A stretch of 64,000 nucleotides of DNA from Schistosoma mansoni (taxonomy: Eukaryota; Platyhelminthes; Trematoda; Strigeidida; Schistosomatidae): the NCBI RefSeq assembly GCF_000237925.1, contig NC_031502.1, positions 31,029,229-31,093,228 of the forward strand, written 5' to 3'. The translations under genes and the position numbers were made by a program. Under the pieces are notes generated by a model, which saw nothing but the letters and a program-made list of their open reading frames with translations, had not been told where the DNA came from and searched no databases. This document shows, one piece after another, positions 24,418-37,277 of this stretch (its first letter is position 1; the number at the start of each line of letters is the position of its first letter).

Positions 24418-24575
24418 ATTGTCTCTGATTTCATTGTTCATGCATTTTCGTACCGATTGCGCTTCATTCTTGTTCTTTCCTTATCGATCTTCTGCCAAAA
24501 TACATGCTATGCCTGACCATCACCATATACTACTTATGTGGATATAAGTACTTTCACCACACTAACACTAGTTCA
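24418..24575. repeat. Unclassified interspersed repeat (three pieces in window)
   Basis: Shares ttcattgttc-tgcatt-t-c-accgattgc and tactacttat with 34963-35130 and, in part, 33308-33370. Probably a piece of a larger transposon I cannot name. Confidence 0.5.
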
Positions 24576-24919
24576 ACAAATAACATTAACATTTTTGAAC
24601 ATTTTCCCAAGAATTTTTTTGTATTTGTTTAACTAAATGCCTAAGGAAAAATAAGATTAGTTTGTATCCTATCAAATAAGTTTAAATATTTAATTTTTTT
24701 CAGTTGCAATGGATAATTAATAGGGTTTATCATATAATCATTATATCAATGATACCTTTATTCTTCCCTTTGTTCTTATATCCAATAAAATCACTTATTT
24801 ATCATTTAGCCAAAAACGGAATACTTTTGAAATGATCCATTTAATTCAAAATAAAATTAATAGAATCAATTTGCTTTAAATGTTTCTAAAATTTTACTTA
24901 AATAATATTAACTAAACAA

Positions 24920-25125
24920 ACATTATAAGCAATGATGGATAGTGGCTGACAGTGGGATCCAGAATGCTCATTTTTTCCAATTTGGGACTCGTCAGCTGAA
25001 TGTGCTTGCATCCCAGATTTGATGTCCACTCCAAGACTTGAACCGAGTACGTTTCACTTTAAAAGCCATCGCATTATTCACTCAACTACTGCGTCCTGAT
25101 AGCCACCTGCTTGTCTAGGTGGCTA
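24920..25125 (-). mobile_element. Sm-alpha repeat with Pol III-like promoter boxes
   Basis: On the minus strand an A-box-like tggctatcaggacgcagtag and a B-box-like ggttcaagtctt precede a hammerhead whose core CTGACGAG is kept but whose distal half is mutated. This is the only copy here retaining the promoter part. Confidence 0.7.
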
Positions 25126-25538
25126 TTTCAAATTTATCATTGTAGTTAAATCTTTATTATTGTTGTAATTTTTCACAGGAATAAGTTAATTTTCAAAAGA
25201 TTTCAATTTCCAATTTTCAAAATTAAAATAAAAAGGATATCAGAAGTAATCCTAAGTTCTTTCTAATAGGTTAGGAAATTTAAGATGGTTCTAGTTATAC
25301 TACTATGTGATTTATTAGTTTGAACGATTTAACTACTCCATTTTAAAAATTTCATCATTTCATTTAATAACGTTTTATTTCATGATGAAAGTTTTCTATA
25401 TTGAATGGAAATTTAAGATTAAAACAATATAATCGCTACTGGGTTTTGTATAGATTCTTGAAACTTTCCATGGTTATCTAAGACTAGTTCGTGATGTTAA
25501 ATCATTAGGAATAGTATAATCATTGAAAATAATTGAAT

Positions 25539-25827
25539 AGTGAAACTATAATTTATGGACGAGCCAATCAAATATAAGAAAACAGATCTCGGACTTTGGC
25601 GTGAAATTCACTCATCCATTTCGTTAAATAAAGAGTTGGCATTAAAGCTGATGTCGGTTCGTGATGAAAATCATAAATCTAATTTCTAACCCTAACCATC
25701 AACTGTAAATCAGAATCCTGATTCCTCACACTGGTTTATAACCCTCATTTGGTACTAGTTATTAGGTGGACACTCTCAAGGTCACTTCAACATCGCTCAA
25801 AGGTCGTCCATAAATTATAACCTCACC
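25539..25827. mobile_element. MITE, 289 bp, same family
   Basis: Inverted ends tgaaactataatttatgg and ccataaattataacctcacc enclose the shared centre (gatgtcggttcgtgatgaaa). It is inverted relative to the copy at 10966. Confidence 0.8.
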
Positions 25828-25829
25828 TT

Positions 25830-26990
25830 ATTGAATAATTAAAACAAAACTTATTTCACATATAATTTAAATCAATTTAAATGTATCATTAATTATCAAT
25901 CATATATTCTTCGACATTGTTATCGTAGTTCAATTTTTTTTTATGATATACATGTTTGTTTTTTTGGTAAATGTCTTAGAACTATTGAATGATGTTTAGT
26001 GGCTATAAGAAACAATAAGACAGATATATTTTGATTGTATTTATTTTAGTAATGAGTTGGATGATGTTATTTAATACCGTAGCTACAGTATTAAATACAG
26101 ATCTTTAATATAGTTTATGTTTTCATCACTTATCAATTTCCTATTCAGATAAATACTACTGAATATACTACTGTTAAGAATAGTGGTATTGTACATTAAT
26201 GATACATAATAAATATTGAATATACTCAAATGTAATTGTCTTTAACTGGTTTTGTTAAAAGGATTAGATATTAAATACAAAAAAGGTAACTTTAGTTTAA
26301 TTCATGATGCTGTTTCAACAATCTTAATTTTAACTAACTTGAAACTTATCATTATTTCTAATCATAATGAAAGACAATTATTTATTACAGATTTGTTTGT
26401 TGACTTCCATGTTCCTTTCAAATATAAAAATTAAACTTCTTGTGACCTAAAGTAATCTTCGAATAATATAAATTATGCAATTTAGCAATCAAATACAGAA
26501 TTGTGTACTTCAATTTTATTCACAAATTTTATCGAGTATCCAAGAACACCAATGGAATATGCGTCAAGCATTGTTGATCACTGCAATGCTATAATGGACA
26601 GTTACTTGTCTACGTCTCTGTGAATTATTTCAAGGAGTGTTTTAATGATTATTGCATATAAAGTAATTAATCAAAAAATCAATAAAATTAGATACCTATC
26701 AACTTTGATTTTTATAATTTGTTTATTTATTAAACAATAACCTACAGTGTTAGCGAATAAACTTTATCTCCTAATATTAAATATCAACAGTGACTGATGA
26801 ATCGACTAACTGTAAGATAAAAACATTCATATTTAGGAACATTCTTTCAACGTTTAATGTTGGTTGCTTCTTTCTGAAATATCACACAAAACAAATAGAC
26901 GATTACATGTCAGACTTTCGTTAATAGTTATTTTATAAATTATCAACTTATAAATTTTATAAAAAATCTAATGAGATATTACTCTTTTTG
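25830..26990. other. AT-rich, nothing identified
   Basis: No exon-like frame with splice sites found. Confidence 0.55.
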
Positions 26991-26992
26991 AT

Positions 26993-27310
26993 GGAGTTTT
27001 GTTCTCTGACCTAACTCTGCCTGTAGCTCCTCCGGGGGTTACTGCCGGTCCAATACCCGGATAAAGAAGGAGTGTTAGACATGGGATTAGCGACCCCATC
27101 CCGTAGAAAACCAACTCGCTTAAAAAACGTTAACCAGAAAAATTATTCAAAAGTTGTTCTCTGAGCTAGACGGTTTAGTCGTGGAGTTTTTATCATTCTT
27201 TTGAACGATATCATTAGCACACACTTTAGGTAGAAGTGAAGTATTCGAATTTCTCCACATACGGCTTACAGCTTGTCCTGTAGACCTGGATGTTGATTTG
27301 TTTTTAATAA
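26993..27310. mobile_element. Copy of the 23.7-kb TIR element, split by a retroposon
   Basis: gatggagttttgttctctga is interrupted at 27010-27153 by the RTE-derived retroposon, then resumes ctgagctagacggtttagtc and continues to tagacctggatgttgatttg. Confidence 0.7.
27010..27153 (+). mobile_element. ~144-bp RTE-5'-derived retroposon, copy 2, with 11-bp TSD
   Basis: Same body and same ends as the copy at 21067. It is flanked by 11-bp repeats TTGTTCTCTGA (26999-27009 and 27154-27164). It lies inside a MITE-like repeat (about 26993-27310) and split it, so it is younger than that host copy. Confidence 0.8.
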
Positions 27311-27523
27311 TTAAAGCTTACCACTACGAAAAACAAAAATTTTCTTTTTCTTACGACAAAAACAAAATGGTTTAAGAAAAATATTAATTACATGACTAAC
27401 GAAAATGATAGACGTTTATTTTTAAAGAACCATAACATTTGAAATGTTGTCTCTACAACAACAAAAAAAGAAGGAAAATATTTTCACTTCAATGCACATA
27501 CAATTGATTAGATATTGTCTTAT

Positions 27524-27914
27524 CATCAGAAGGGGGTCTTGTGGGGATTTCGGTAACTTTATAGTTGAATTTATGAGGCAATTGAAGCTAGACCAGCATC
27601 AAAAACCTGGAAGCATTGGACGGCCGTTTCGTTCTATTATGGGACTCCTCAGAAATGCGCATCAACGATCCCGCCTTACGAGATTCGAACCCAGAACCTA
27701 TCAGTCTTGCGCGCGAGCGCTTAACATCTAGAACCACTGAGCCGGTATCCAACGGTGTTAATGTCTAACTTCAACTAATCCACGAAATTGAGAGACATCC
27801 ACCATTGTCTTCAGTGAGTTACTGTCTCCCAACAGACGAAACGGCCGTCCAGTGCTTCCAGGTTTTCTATGATAGTCTAGCTTCAATAGACTCATGATTT
27901 CAACTATAAAATAC
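27524..27914 (-). mobile_element. Hammerhead tRNA-like SINE, minus orientation, 8-bp TSD
   Basis: The 3' end (agaagggggtcttgtgg) is on the left. Then come the arm, a hammerhead on the minus strand with core CTGAGGA, the tRNA-like B box (gagattcgaacccaga), internal sequence and the shorter 5' arm at right. Repeats TGTCTTAT (27516-27523 and 27915-27922) flank it. In the ribozyme, stem I reads GCATT/AATGC where the consensus is GCACT/AGTGC, a paired change. Confidence 0.82.
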
Positions 27915-28466
27915 TGTCTTATTGACCGGTAACTTTTTATGATACTAGTATAATAATAAAATTATTTATACTATGATACATTAGTGAAATTAAAATGTTA
28001 TTTAAGTATGACCTTACTTAATTTAACTAAAAGGTTACAAATATCTTTCGCATAAAATACTTCATAAATTCATTATAGTCAAATTATACTAAAACTTCCG
28101 GTGAATCAGATTAAAAATTGTTCTAGATTCTCTTAACTATGTTGCATGTTTAATTTAAGAATAGAAGCAGAATGTTATTCTGACTTTGATCATCTGAATG
28201 AAATGGTTGTGTACTATTACGGGTAACGTAATAAACACTGAGGTCATGAAAATTCCAAAGATTATTGATGACATTTAACTCAAATTAAAATATAATTTTA
28301 AATTATTATGATGGTAATGATTAACTTTCAGATAATTGAAATCTATGGAGAGCTGTCTAAAACTTTTCATTCCTTTTAATACTCAAATTCTTGTTTAAAG
28401 TCATGTTTCATCTTTCCTATCTCCATTATAACTATAAATTATGATGGATAATATCATAATTATAGT

Positions 28467-28965
28467 TTATCCTAAATGTAAATTGGATACAGGATAACAT
28501 TTATAAGCATCAACAAATTTTAAACATTTTTCACGTGCGTACAACAACTGCCAGATGTGTTGTTTACGAAATTGAGAGGACGAAACGGGAACGTTCGGCG
28601 TTTTAACCGGATTGGTGGATATGGAGGTTCCATCCAGAGGAGTTAGTTGAAAAACCTTGATTCCAAAACAATGGTGCACATGTGATCCAGGATGCTGACT
28701 AATCAAATGTAGTATCAACCTATTGTCAGTCACTGGATATCATGAGACTGCATCTCCTAACGTCTCTCTATTGTCTTGTGGATTAGACCTTTCGGTCAAA
28801 GGCTCGAGAAGTGGCCTCCTAAGGATACCACCTACTTAGGTTTGGGCACCTGGGCAGCATCACAGCCCTCACACAAATCGAATGGCGAAGTGTGGCGCAT
28901 ATATATTTGGGACTTCCTTGTACCAATGTTTATGTGTTTAGGTAAATAATAAATTCATAAACCCA
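28467..28965 (-). repeat. Unclassified interspersed repeat, copy A
   Basis: Shares with 57003-57575, in order, tggtac, gcgccacac, gcctttgacc-aaaggtct, ggagatgcagtc and a reading frame around FSSSQF-KQH-like residues. It ends at an AT-rich ATTTATTA-type stretch near 28960, as LINE tails do. Family unknown. Confidence 0.6.
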
Positions 28966-28969
28966 AAGA

Positions 28970-30425
28970 TATTTTGAATCATGTGGCTGATCAGTAAAAC
29001 CATATTCTAACAACCAATTGTCTGAGTACTAAACGTTAGAAAAAGATTGTTTTATGACAGTCATAACTAAAGATAGTGTACACGTATTGTAGCATTAAGA
29101 GCAAATTATTAGGTCTACATGTTAGAATCAAAACAATGGATACAATTACTTTGAATCAATCCAAAAGCCTACAGACCAAGTACCATACAATACATATCAA
29201 TAAAACAGATTGGCTATTCCAGAATAATTAGGATATTTTAAAAAGATTTTAAAATACACTTTACTATACTCTTGAACTCAAAAGTACTGTCCAATACTTA
29301 AAACATTGAGATAATCTTTCGAAGATAAAGTAACGATGTTGCTGTTCACTTTCTTTTAGTTACATGTACACTTTACAATATGATACATCTTTCCAGTGAA
29401 TTTGTATGAACCACTGATATTCATAAGAGATTGTTATAAACTTTTCTTAACTGAGAAATGTAAGATTAGTCGTTACTTTTCTTATAAATATACTTAAGCA
29501 GTAATATATATATATATATACTCGTATTAGATTGTTTTTACTTATGAATGTATAATTATAAAACATTCTTTCCATAGACAACTACATTTTTAATACATAA
29601 ATTCATGACTATAACATCACTTTTCGCTTATCAGAAAATCAAAAGTAAGTTATTCAAATAATAATTATACCTCGTATTATTATTATTATTACTATTATTT
29701 AATAACTTAGTAAATAGACAGCAAATACAATGTAAACTACATTTAACTTAATCATTTATTTTAATCTACTGGCTCCATTACTTCTTATTAATGTGTTTTA
29801 TTTAAAGTAATTGTTTTTTTTAAAAAAAAAGTAAATATAATACCAAAAATGAGTTAATATATATAATTAATTACTCAAGTGATAAGATCAAAAAATGATC
29901 AGTTACTGGTTAGGGAATTTAGATATTACTTATTAATTCTATATGCCATAGTGACATTAAATTCAGTGGTCATATGAAATTATATGATGAGTAGGATTTA
30001 AATAATACTAAACACTTGAAAAACTTTAGAAAGTGTTTCTTTGTCAATTATTAAAGAATCTTCATCTCATTCTTGAAGATAAAGATGTCTGAGAATATCA
30101 AGTGAATATCACGGATGTGGTTTGATTTCATCTATGGTTACACGCTTAATCAGTTTCACAGTTATCATTCTTCGAAAAAGATCCCTAACCTTTGAACTCA
30201 GAGTTCCTGGCAAATGGAAATAGTCTGCTTTTATTATTATTTTTTTAATGTATAGGTATATGTTCATCATCAAATGGAAGTGTGCCACATTGTAACGTAT
30301 ACAGGAATACTTTAAACCTCATTTCTGTTGTATAATAATAACCATGCCACCAAACTAATGTTGATGATACTGTACATAAATTGTTGTGATGATTACTATA
30401 AGTTCATATATATAAAATGCTTGAC
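28970..30425. other. AT-rich, presumed NPF-gene intron
   Basis: Downstream of the NPF exon on its strand. I looked here for the missing RFG exon and did not find it. Confidence 0.5.
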
Positions 30426-30437
30426 AAAGATTATACA

Positions 30438-30599
30438 TAGTTGAAAGCGTGAGTCAATTGAAGCTAGACCACCATGGAAAACCTGGAAGCACTGGATGGC
30501 CGTTTCGTCCTATTATGGAACTCCTCATATGAACTCCTCCTCCCCATTGACTCCTCAACTATGAAAATATTAAAATCTCCCCAAACCCCTTCTAATAAT
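30438..30599 (+). mobile_element. Hammerhead SINE, compact 162-bp copy, 9-bp TSD
   Basis: Only the two arms remain: the 5' arm down to the hammerhead remnant, then the last part of the 3' arm. Repeats GATTATACA are at 30429-30437 and 30600-30608. It lies just downstream of the NPF exon, within that gene's presumed intron. Confidence 0.8.
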
Positions 30600-30793
30600 G
30601 ATTATACAACTGTTTTGTATTTCAGTTATGAATTATTCAATAATTAACTTAAGTTTATACCTTCGTATTGCAATTATCAATGAATAAGTTCAACAACTTT
30701 AAATCTAATCAAACATTGAAAACAAAACCCAGGTAAATACATAACTTTAAGAAGTACATTGTTATCAGAGGTTTAATCATATTTAATACTAAC

Positions 30794-31260
30794 CTTGGTC
30801 TTCCATAAGTTAAATAATATGCATTCATTTCTCTTAATAAATCTTGTATAGCTTTTTTATCTTGAAATATTGATGATATTCTTTGCATAACTTTATTTTC
30901 TAATTGTAATCCATTATCTAAATATGTTTGTTGTTTATTTTTTGATGTTTTAAGTAATTTCACTACAGGTGAATTAATAAAATATGTAGGTATAGTAGAT
31001 GAATCTGATTCGAACATTGTCTCTGAATTTATTGATCTTTCCGATAATGGTGATAGAATAGTATGATGTAGATGCATAGCATCTATACAAAGATTTTTAT
31101 TCATGTAAACTATTGAATAATTAAATAATATTGTTATCATTATTATTTGTATAGTTTTATATAATAATAAATTATGTTTCTTTTTAGTTGCTTTTATATA
31201 ACAATCAGTAATATTATGAATGAAAGGATTTTTTAAAATATTATGATTATATGGATTCAT
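30794..31260 (-). CDS. Neuropeptide F/Y-family prohormone, main exon (3' exon not found)
   Basis: The open frame ends in LLREMNAYYLTYGRPR. Known flatworm NPF peptides end LDAYYMLRGRPRF-amide, with the same spacing of the Tyr pair to Gly-Arg-Pro-Arg. Immediately after the second base of the last Arg codon is a donor (AAG|gttagt). NPY/NPF genes across animals carry an intron at this position, which supports the call independently. The following exon should supply the third Arg base, Phe and the amidation Gly; I searched the minus strand down to about 16 kb by eye and found no convincing candidate. Upstream lies a hydrophobic stretch (LLLYKTIQIIMITILFNYS) then a plausible signal cleavage near NLCIDA. 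The start is uncertain: I chose the Met at 31260, but the Met at 31140 would give a shorter signal peptide. The frame continues 5' to 31542, but its start is a run of Tyr codons made by a microsatellite and is probably not translated. Expected product: a secreted, amidated neuropeptide acting through NPY-type GPCRs. Confidence 0.78.
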
Positions 31261-32118
31261 TTGATTACATTTAAAATAAGTAGTATCGTTTGATTTCAAT
31301 GAAAGATTTTTGAAATTCACGCGTATACGTTTCATTGATTGATTTAAACTATGTATTGTCCATGACAAATTGAATCGTTTAATAATTTGATTTAATTCAG
31401 TAGTATAAATAAGTTTGTTCAAATAATTAGTTAATTTTTTAATAATTAAATATTTAAAATGTTTAGTAGCATAGATGATAATAGTATAATAATAATAGTA
31501 ATAATAATAATACTGATAATTAACTAAAGAATTAATAAGCATTCAATAATAACAGAATCTAAGTTGATTTCGGGTAAAAAGAAACAATCATGTAACATGG
31601 ATATATATATAAATATCTATGTATACATATGTAAATCCCTGTAAAATAACTTTCATTAAAATATTGGTAAATCTGTTTTTTATTAAATCAGTTAAACAAG
31701 GTTTCGTGATTTGTGCATATGTGTGTGTATGTGTACGTGCGTATGTGTATTTGCGTTTTACAATAGTCTGTAAAATACATTTTAACCCATGTCATAGAAG
31801 ATTAACTAACCCACTCATTCAAATATGACTATAGAATTAACTCCTACGCATATATAATAATAATCCACCATATAAATTATCCAATCTTTATTCTATATTT
31901 ATTAAGATATTTTGTCCTGAGGAAATTTCTGTATGTTTTTTATGCCTTTTGAAGGATTATTGTTTTAGTTATCATCCAAATAAGAAATTCAATATAGATA
32001 TGATAAAAAAAGGTATTATCAAACTTATAAAGTGATTATTATAATAAAGTATTCGGTATTCATAGCACTGACGTTTTTAACTCGTCAACAATCACTAAGC
32101 ACAAAATAAGGCATCATT

Positions 32119-32306
32119 ATATGTGAAAATTATATTTGAAATGATGACAGCGATTGAAATTTAAATAATTACAACGTTTCGTCCAGTTAACGTGTCTGGA
32201 CTTTTATTATTTTCCTGAAGAAGTCCAGACAAGTTAGCTGGACGAAACGATGGGATGATTTAAATTTCAATCGCTAAGATTATTTCAAATATAATTTTCA
32301 CGTATA
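32119..32306. repeat. Palindromic element with ribozyme-like motif
   Basis: Two arms (tgaaaattatatttgaaatg and its near-complement at 32280-32306) enclose inner complementary arms cgtttcgtccagttaacgtg and agttagctggacgaaacg. The centre reads cctgaagaagtccagac. Confidence 0.7.
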
Positions 32307-33821
32307 ATGACTTCTCTATATTCAGCGCCCAATTCTTGTCAAGCTATTCGTTCTAATCTTGATGAATATGTGTATAAACAAAATAAGACAGTTATTGTAA
32401 AACCTCTAGTACTTACGGTAAACACGTGATTGCCGAATTACTGAACCAGAATTCAATAGTTTTTCCCTATAATTTTTAGAAAACTTATAGCCCATCTAAA
32501 AAGAAAACAATGTCATCATTGCAACTTCGAATTTTACACTTAAGAGATCGGACGAAACTATAAAAATCAAGTATTTGTCAAACATTGTTTCGACAGGGTA
32601 GTAAAGAAAATGTTTAAATACTGTTTTATTAATACATAAGCTGAACTTGATACACCGAAATGTAGCTATTCACTCTAACGGTACATCAGAGAAACTATGT
32701 CCACAGAAGTTTCTAATTAATTGAATGACAAATAAAATTAAAGTTAAACAGGATGATTAAATTGCTTTTAGTTACAGTTATTAAAGGTCATAGAGGTTTA
32801 AAAATAAATAAACTGATATGATGAGCATTTATGAATAAAATAATCCGACATTTGACATTTTTTTTTGGGGGGGGTTATTATTAGAGACAAAACTGTCTTT
32901 AATTAACAGTTTGAACTCAATATCATGAACTGGTAGCATATTTTTACTTTGCCTCCATGGTACGATAGAAGAATAGCAGTTTATGATTAAATCATACATA
33001 ATTAAATTTTCTATAAAACAACTAATAATATTTGACGTATTTTCGTTCGCTTTAAGAAATAATTTCTTTCCACGCCTACATAGAACAGCGTTTACAAATT
33101 ATGGTGTTTCGATTGTGATGCGTTCTATATTGAAGAGTCATCTTGGGAAATCGCGACTTGTACTACACAAAAAGGTCTCTTTTCGACTCTATAGAATATC
33201 TATCAGCCAATGAATAACGGTATATGTTATTTCAATAACCAACAAAGTGGTATTAAAAATATCAAAATAATCCGAAAAGTTTTTTTCACTATAAAGAAAT
33301 AGTCTTAGTCTTCATTGTTCCTGCATTACTATACCAGTACCTGAGGCATTTCATATAACGCTAAATCCTTCTGCTCTCAAAAGGAAGAAAGGTTCATCTA
33401 AGTATTCCACGTGGACTGTATGTCGATACAATCACATCTATGTATATTTATTTCTCACACAATTAATGCACAGATACACAAATTTTAGCTCTACCCCTTC
33501 AATTACGAATTTCGCATTTTCCAAACTCATTAACATATACACAGATACACATAGGGATATCTGACACATAGAATTATCATATTCAAAGTAATATGATATC
33601 AACACGATTAGAGCTATTTTAACTTTGACTGAACTAAAGATTGTAATTTATTTTTCCGTGGTATTTAAAATTGCGTTAATTGAATTGGTAGTTTATTTAC
33701 TGGTTGAAGAAGCGAGTTTAAATGCGTGACGAACCTTTGGAAATCATGATTTTCTACTAATCAAAATATCATGAATAAATAATTATTTTATTATTTAGAA
33801 AACATTATTTTCATTGTAAAC

Positions 33822-34168
33822 TGTTATGTTTTCTAAATGATTAACGCAGAATATGGTATACAACTACAGTACTCGAACGTGTAGTACCCCACAGTCATAA
33901 ATCAGAAGACGGAAGAATGCTGGAGAAGTGTTTGTTGGGTAAGAATCAAAATGTACAGAAGATCATGGGTATTTATAGATATTAGCGTTTGTTATATCAA
34001 CATTACAATTCAGACAAACCGCAAAAAGGCAAGTTATGCTACTATCCAATAGTAGTATGCCACGTTCATATTTTTGAAAGCTCCAACCCGTTCTAATTGG
34101 ATGAAAACTTTTCGGCTCCTTTAGGGCTTCTAGAGGCTTCGTCGTAGTTCATGGAAACTGTCCCGACA
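33822..34168 (-). mobile_element. Solo LTR, 347 bp, second family
   Basis: TG...CA ends, flanking repeats TAAAC (33817-33821, 34169-34173), and a TATAAATA box on the minus strand. It is related to 36925-37277 but well diverged. Size and style suggest a Ty3/Gypsy element such as Boudicca; this is from memory only. Confidence 0.78.
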
Positions 34169-34174
34169 TAAACC

Positions 34175-36600
34175 GTAGAAACATGATTGTATAATGGATT
34201 TTATAAAATTGTTCTGGTGAACAGAACATTAAAGAAGCAATTAAACTGTTTAAAATGCTAGAATAAATATTATACGTTGATTTAGAAACATCTCTTGGAT
34301 AATATTACTTAGTGACCTGAAACAAATGTATTCTGCACCTAAGTAAGAAAAAAATACTAATTTCATCAGACTGTCAAAAATGATCTTGGATATAAAAATA
34401 TAAAAATCATAAATAGTGGTAATTATGTACTCAGATAATTATCCGAATATGAACACTATAAATTTTGTATAAAATATAGTAATGGAGAACATCAGTCATT
34501 ATGACGTTTGTAAATCAACAAACGTTTGATAAAGACTGACACTTAAAAAAAGATTTTTCTGTTGTTAATATGAAATAATAATGAACAATAATTAGTGCAA
34601 AAGTTGATAGGGGGGCTTCTGATTTGTTCCTTAAATGTATACAGAACAATCGGATCGTTTCTACTGAGAACTGATTTTGGATGATATAATGTCGACATTT
34701 ATAAGAACTTCCGTCTAAATTAGAGCGAATAGTTTCATAGTAATTTTGGCGCCGAGTTTATGTAAGACATTAAAAAGGAAGAACATATTTGTAAGATCTC
34801 AGGAAATATTTCCTTGATCCAAATTCTTCATTACCAAAAGAAAAGTTGCTCGTGAACGGAGAATATTACTTCTTCTCTAAACACAGTCATAATGTATTTC
34901 TAATAACATATTAGCGATTACACATCTCTTGAAACTCCTCCTGCAAAATGTCAATCAGTCGTCTTAGACTTCATTGTTCCTGCATTACCATACCAATTGC
35001 TTTCTGCCCCTGTTCTTTACTCCTCGATCTTCTCAATCTTCTGCTGACAGACATTCTATTCCTGACTAGCGTTGTATACTACTTATATCTGTTAACATAA
35101 GCAGCACACATTACGTTAGTACACATAACTGAATCATACATCCGATTTATTTACTTGTAGTTAGTACGGTATCAAGTTGGTTTTTAAACTTTAAGATCTC
35201 TTACTACACATAACAATGTGATATTACACATAAAATGACTAGCGCTAATACATATAACATAGATTTATGTCAAGGTGTTTATTCGTTATCATTTACGTTA
35301 AGAATCTGATATGTTTATCGAAACTTCATAATTTAGAAAAGAAATTGAATTTAACTTACTTAATCGTATATTAATTATTTCACTGACACTACTGATTGTC
35401 AGTTTGCGTAAAGTTTACCTTGGTCTCAATACACTGTCTATTAGTATGAAGTGAATTGTCGTTCCAAGGGGATATTTAAACTTGAACATAATCAATATAT
35501 GAAAACATATTTATTTAGATAAGCTAGCATTATATAACAGTTAGAATCTCGAAGTTATAGGGAATATATATTGAATATCTAGCGAAACATATCCGATGAT
35601 GGTGACGCTATTTGCGAAAAAAATATATTATTGCATCAAGGATAATTTAGCGAAAACAATCATCATTGATTTTGTTTAAATACCACAATGGGTTTCTTTC
35701 CTTACCATTAACATTTTTATTCTTTTTCAACACATATTATTCTACTACGAAAAACTCAGTAACTAATTTCTATTTAGTTAAGGATTAATTTTGTGAAATG
35801 CAAAATTGTAACCTCTTTAATATGACAGATTTGTCATAGTGACTATTTATAGTTTGATTACTGTTTTTCATTGATAAAGTATTCAGAATAATTATTCACA
35901 TGGTTAAAGCATTCGTTTATGATTTAATTCTCTTAGTAAATGTTGCCTGAATGAAGTATCATAGACATTTATTACTTACTACTTACTACTTATTTATAAT
36001 TATCTTAATAAAAAAAACAATATTCTCAGAGGAAAACTTAGATAAGATAGAATATGAATAAATACTTAATATTTGATCACATGTTTGAATATTTTTTTTC
36101 GTAATTATAGACTAATGAAATGCCTTCGAATGACTGAAAGATAAATTAATAAATTGAGTAATGTAATTTTCAAGGCTCCATATGACTGAACGTAATCCTG
36201 ATACTTATGTGAGTAGATATGTTACAGTAAATTGGTACTTAGAATAGGCCTTTTTATATTTTTAAATGTATATATAGTTTGTTCAAATTTATAATGTAAG
36301 AGTTGAATAAATGGAAAAATATTTGAGTTATTGAAACCGAACTAAATGCTGTTGAATGACAACAACTGGTGTATAATTAAGTAATATACCGTGCCTGAGT
36401 TACCAATAGCAATATTGTTAACATATGTCTTACCAAGAAAAGGAGTGGGGGATATGTTGTACAAATATTTTGGATCTTAACCTCAATAAATATAATTTCA
36501 GGTTACTGTAGGTTGAAAATATACTATGGAAACAAAATGATTTGATTATAGTACTAACATGAGATTATCAGTATAAGGTTGTGGAAACTGTTGAGTTTCA
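34175..36600. other. AT-rich, mostly unassigned
   Basis: Apart from the interspersed repeat at 34963-35130 nothing was identified. Confidence 0.5.
34963..35130. repeat. Unclassified interspersed repeat, second piece
   Basis: Contains cttcattgttcctgcattac and ctgctgacagacattctatt, matching 24418-24575 in order. A shorter piece with cttcattgttcctgcattac is at 33308-33370. Confidence 0.5.
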
Positions 36601-36623
36601 ATTGATATCATAAATGAATGAAT

Positions 36624-36830
36624 GAATGTTAGACCACCATTGAAAACCTGGAAGTACTAGGCGGCCGTTTCATCCTATCATGAGACTCCCCAGCAGTGCG
36701 CAACCATGATCCCTAACACGGAAATCCAGCACAGGACCTTCGGTCTCACGCACGAACAACTTCCAGGGATTCCAGGTTTTCAATGGTGGTCTAACATTGA
36801 TCCATTCACGATATCAAACTAACATGAGAC
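36624..36830 (+). mobile_element. Hammerhead SINE, old internally deleted copy
   Basis: Both arms are recognisable (gttagaccaccattgaaaac and ccaggttttcaatggtggtc), with a decayed tRNA-like centre. Confidence 0.6.
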
Positions 36831-36924
36831 TTTAGTGGATATCATTAAATTTTTCCATTTTCAGTGGAAAAACTAAAAGTGGATATTTTTGTTTCTCCTC
36901 ATTTATTTATAAGATTAATATAAC

Positions 36925-37277
36925 TGTTATATCTAGAACTTTGAGTCTTACTAAGCCGCGTACTACTAGACTACTTGAACGATCGAACCCGCAACGTCGC
37001 AAGAGAGAACACAGGAGACTAGTAAGTAGGAATTTTATTCCCCAAAACAGTGTCAAAATATAGTACAGAAATCTCATGTATTTATAGTTTTTGACTGAGA
37101 GTAAATCATCATTTCGGACAACCAATAGGCACATAGAGGGTCATTCTTATCCATCCAATGGGGAAGCTACACGTCGACATTCTAGAATATTCCCCTAGCA
37201 GTGTTTGGATGGAATGTCTTCGGCTCTTTCTGGCCTTCTTGAGGCTTCCTTGAGTTTATCAACGAGCCATCCTTACA
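36925..37277 (-). mobile_element. Solo LTR, 353 bp, second family
   Basis: TG...CA ends with perfect repeats ATAAC (36920-36924, 37278-37282). On the minus strand a TATAAATA box is followed by AATAAA. It lies just after an old SINE copy. Confidence 0.82.

Noticed and set aside
31619-31828. 69-codon frame with CAYVCVCVRAYVYL
   Set aside because: Generated by a GT/GC-rich low-complexity stretch; no homology or signals.
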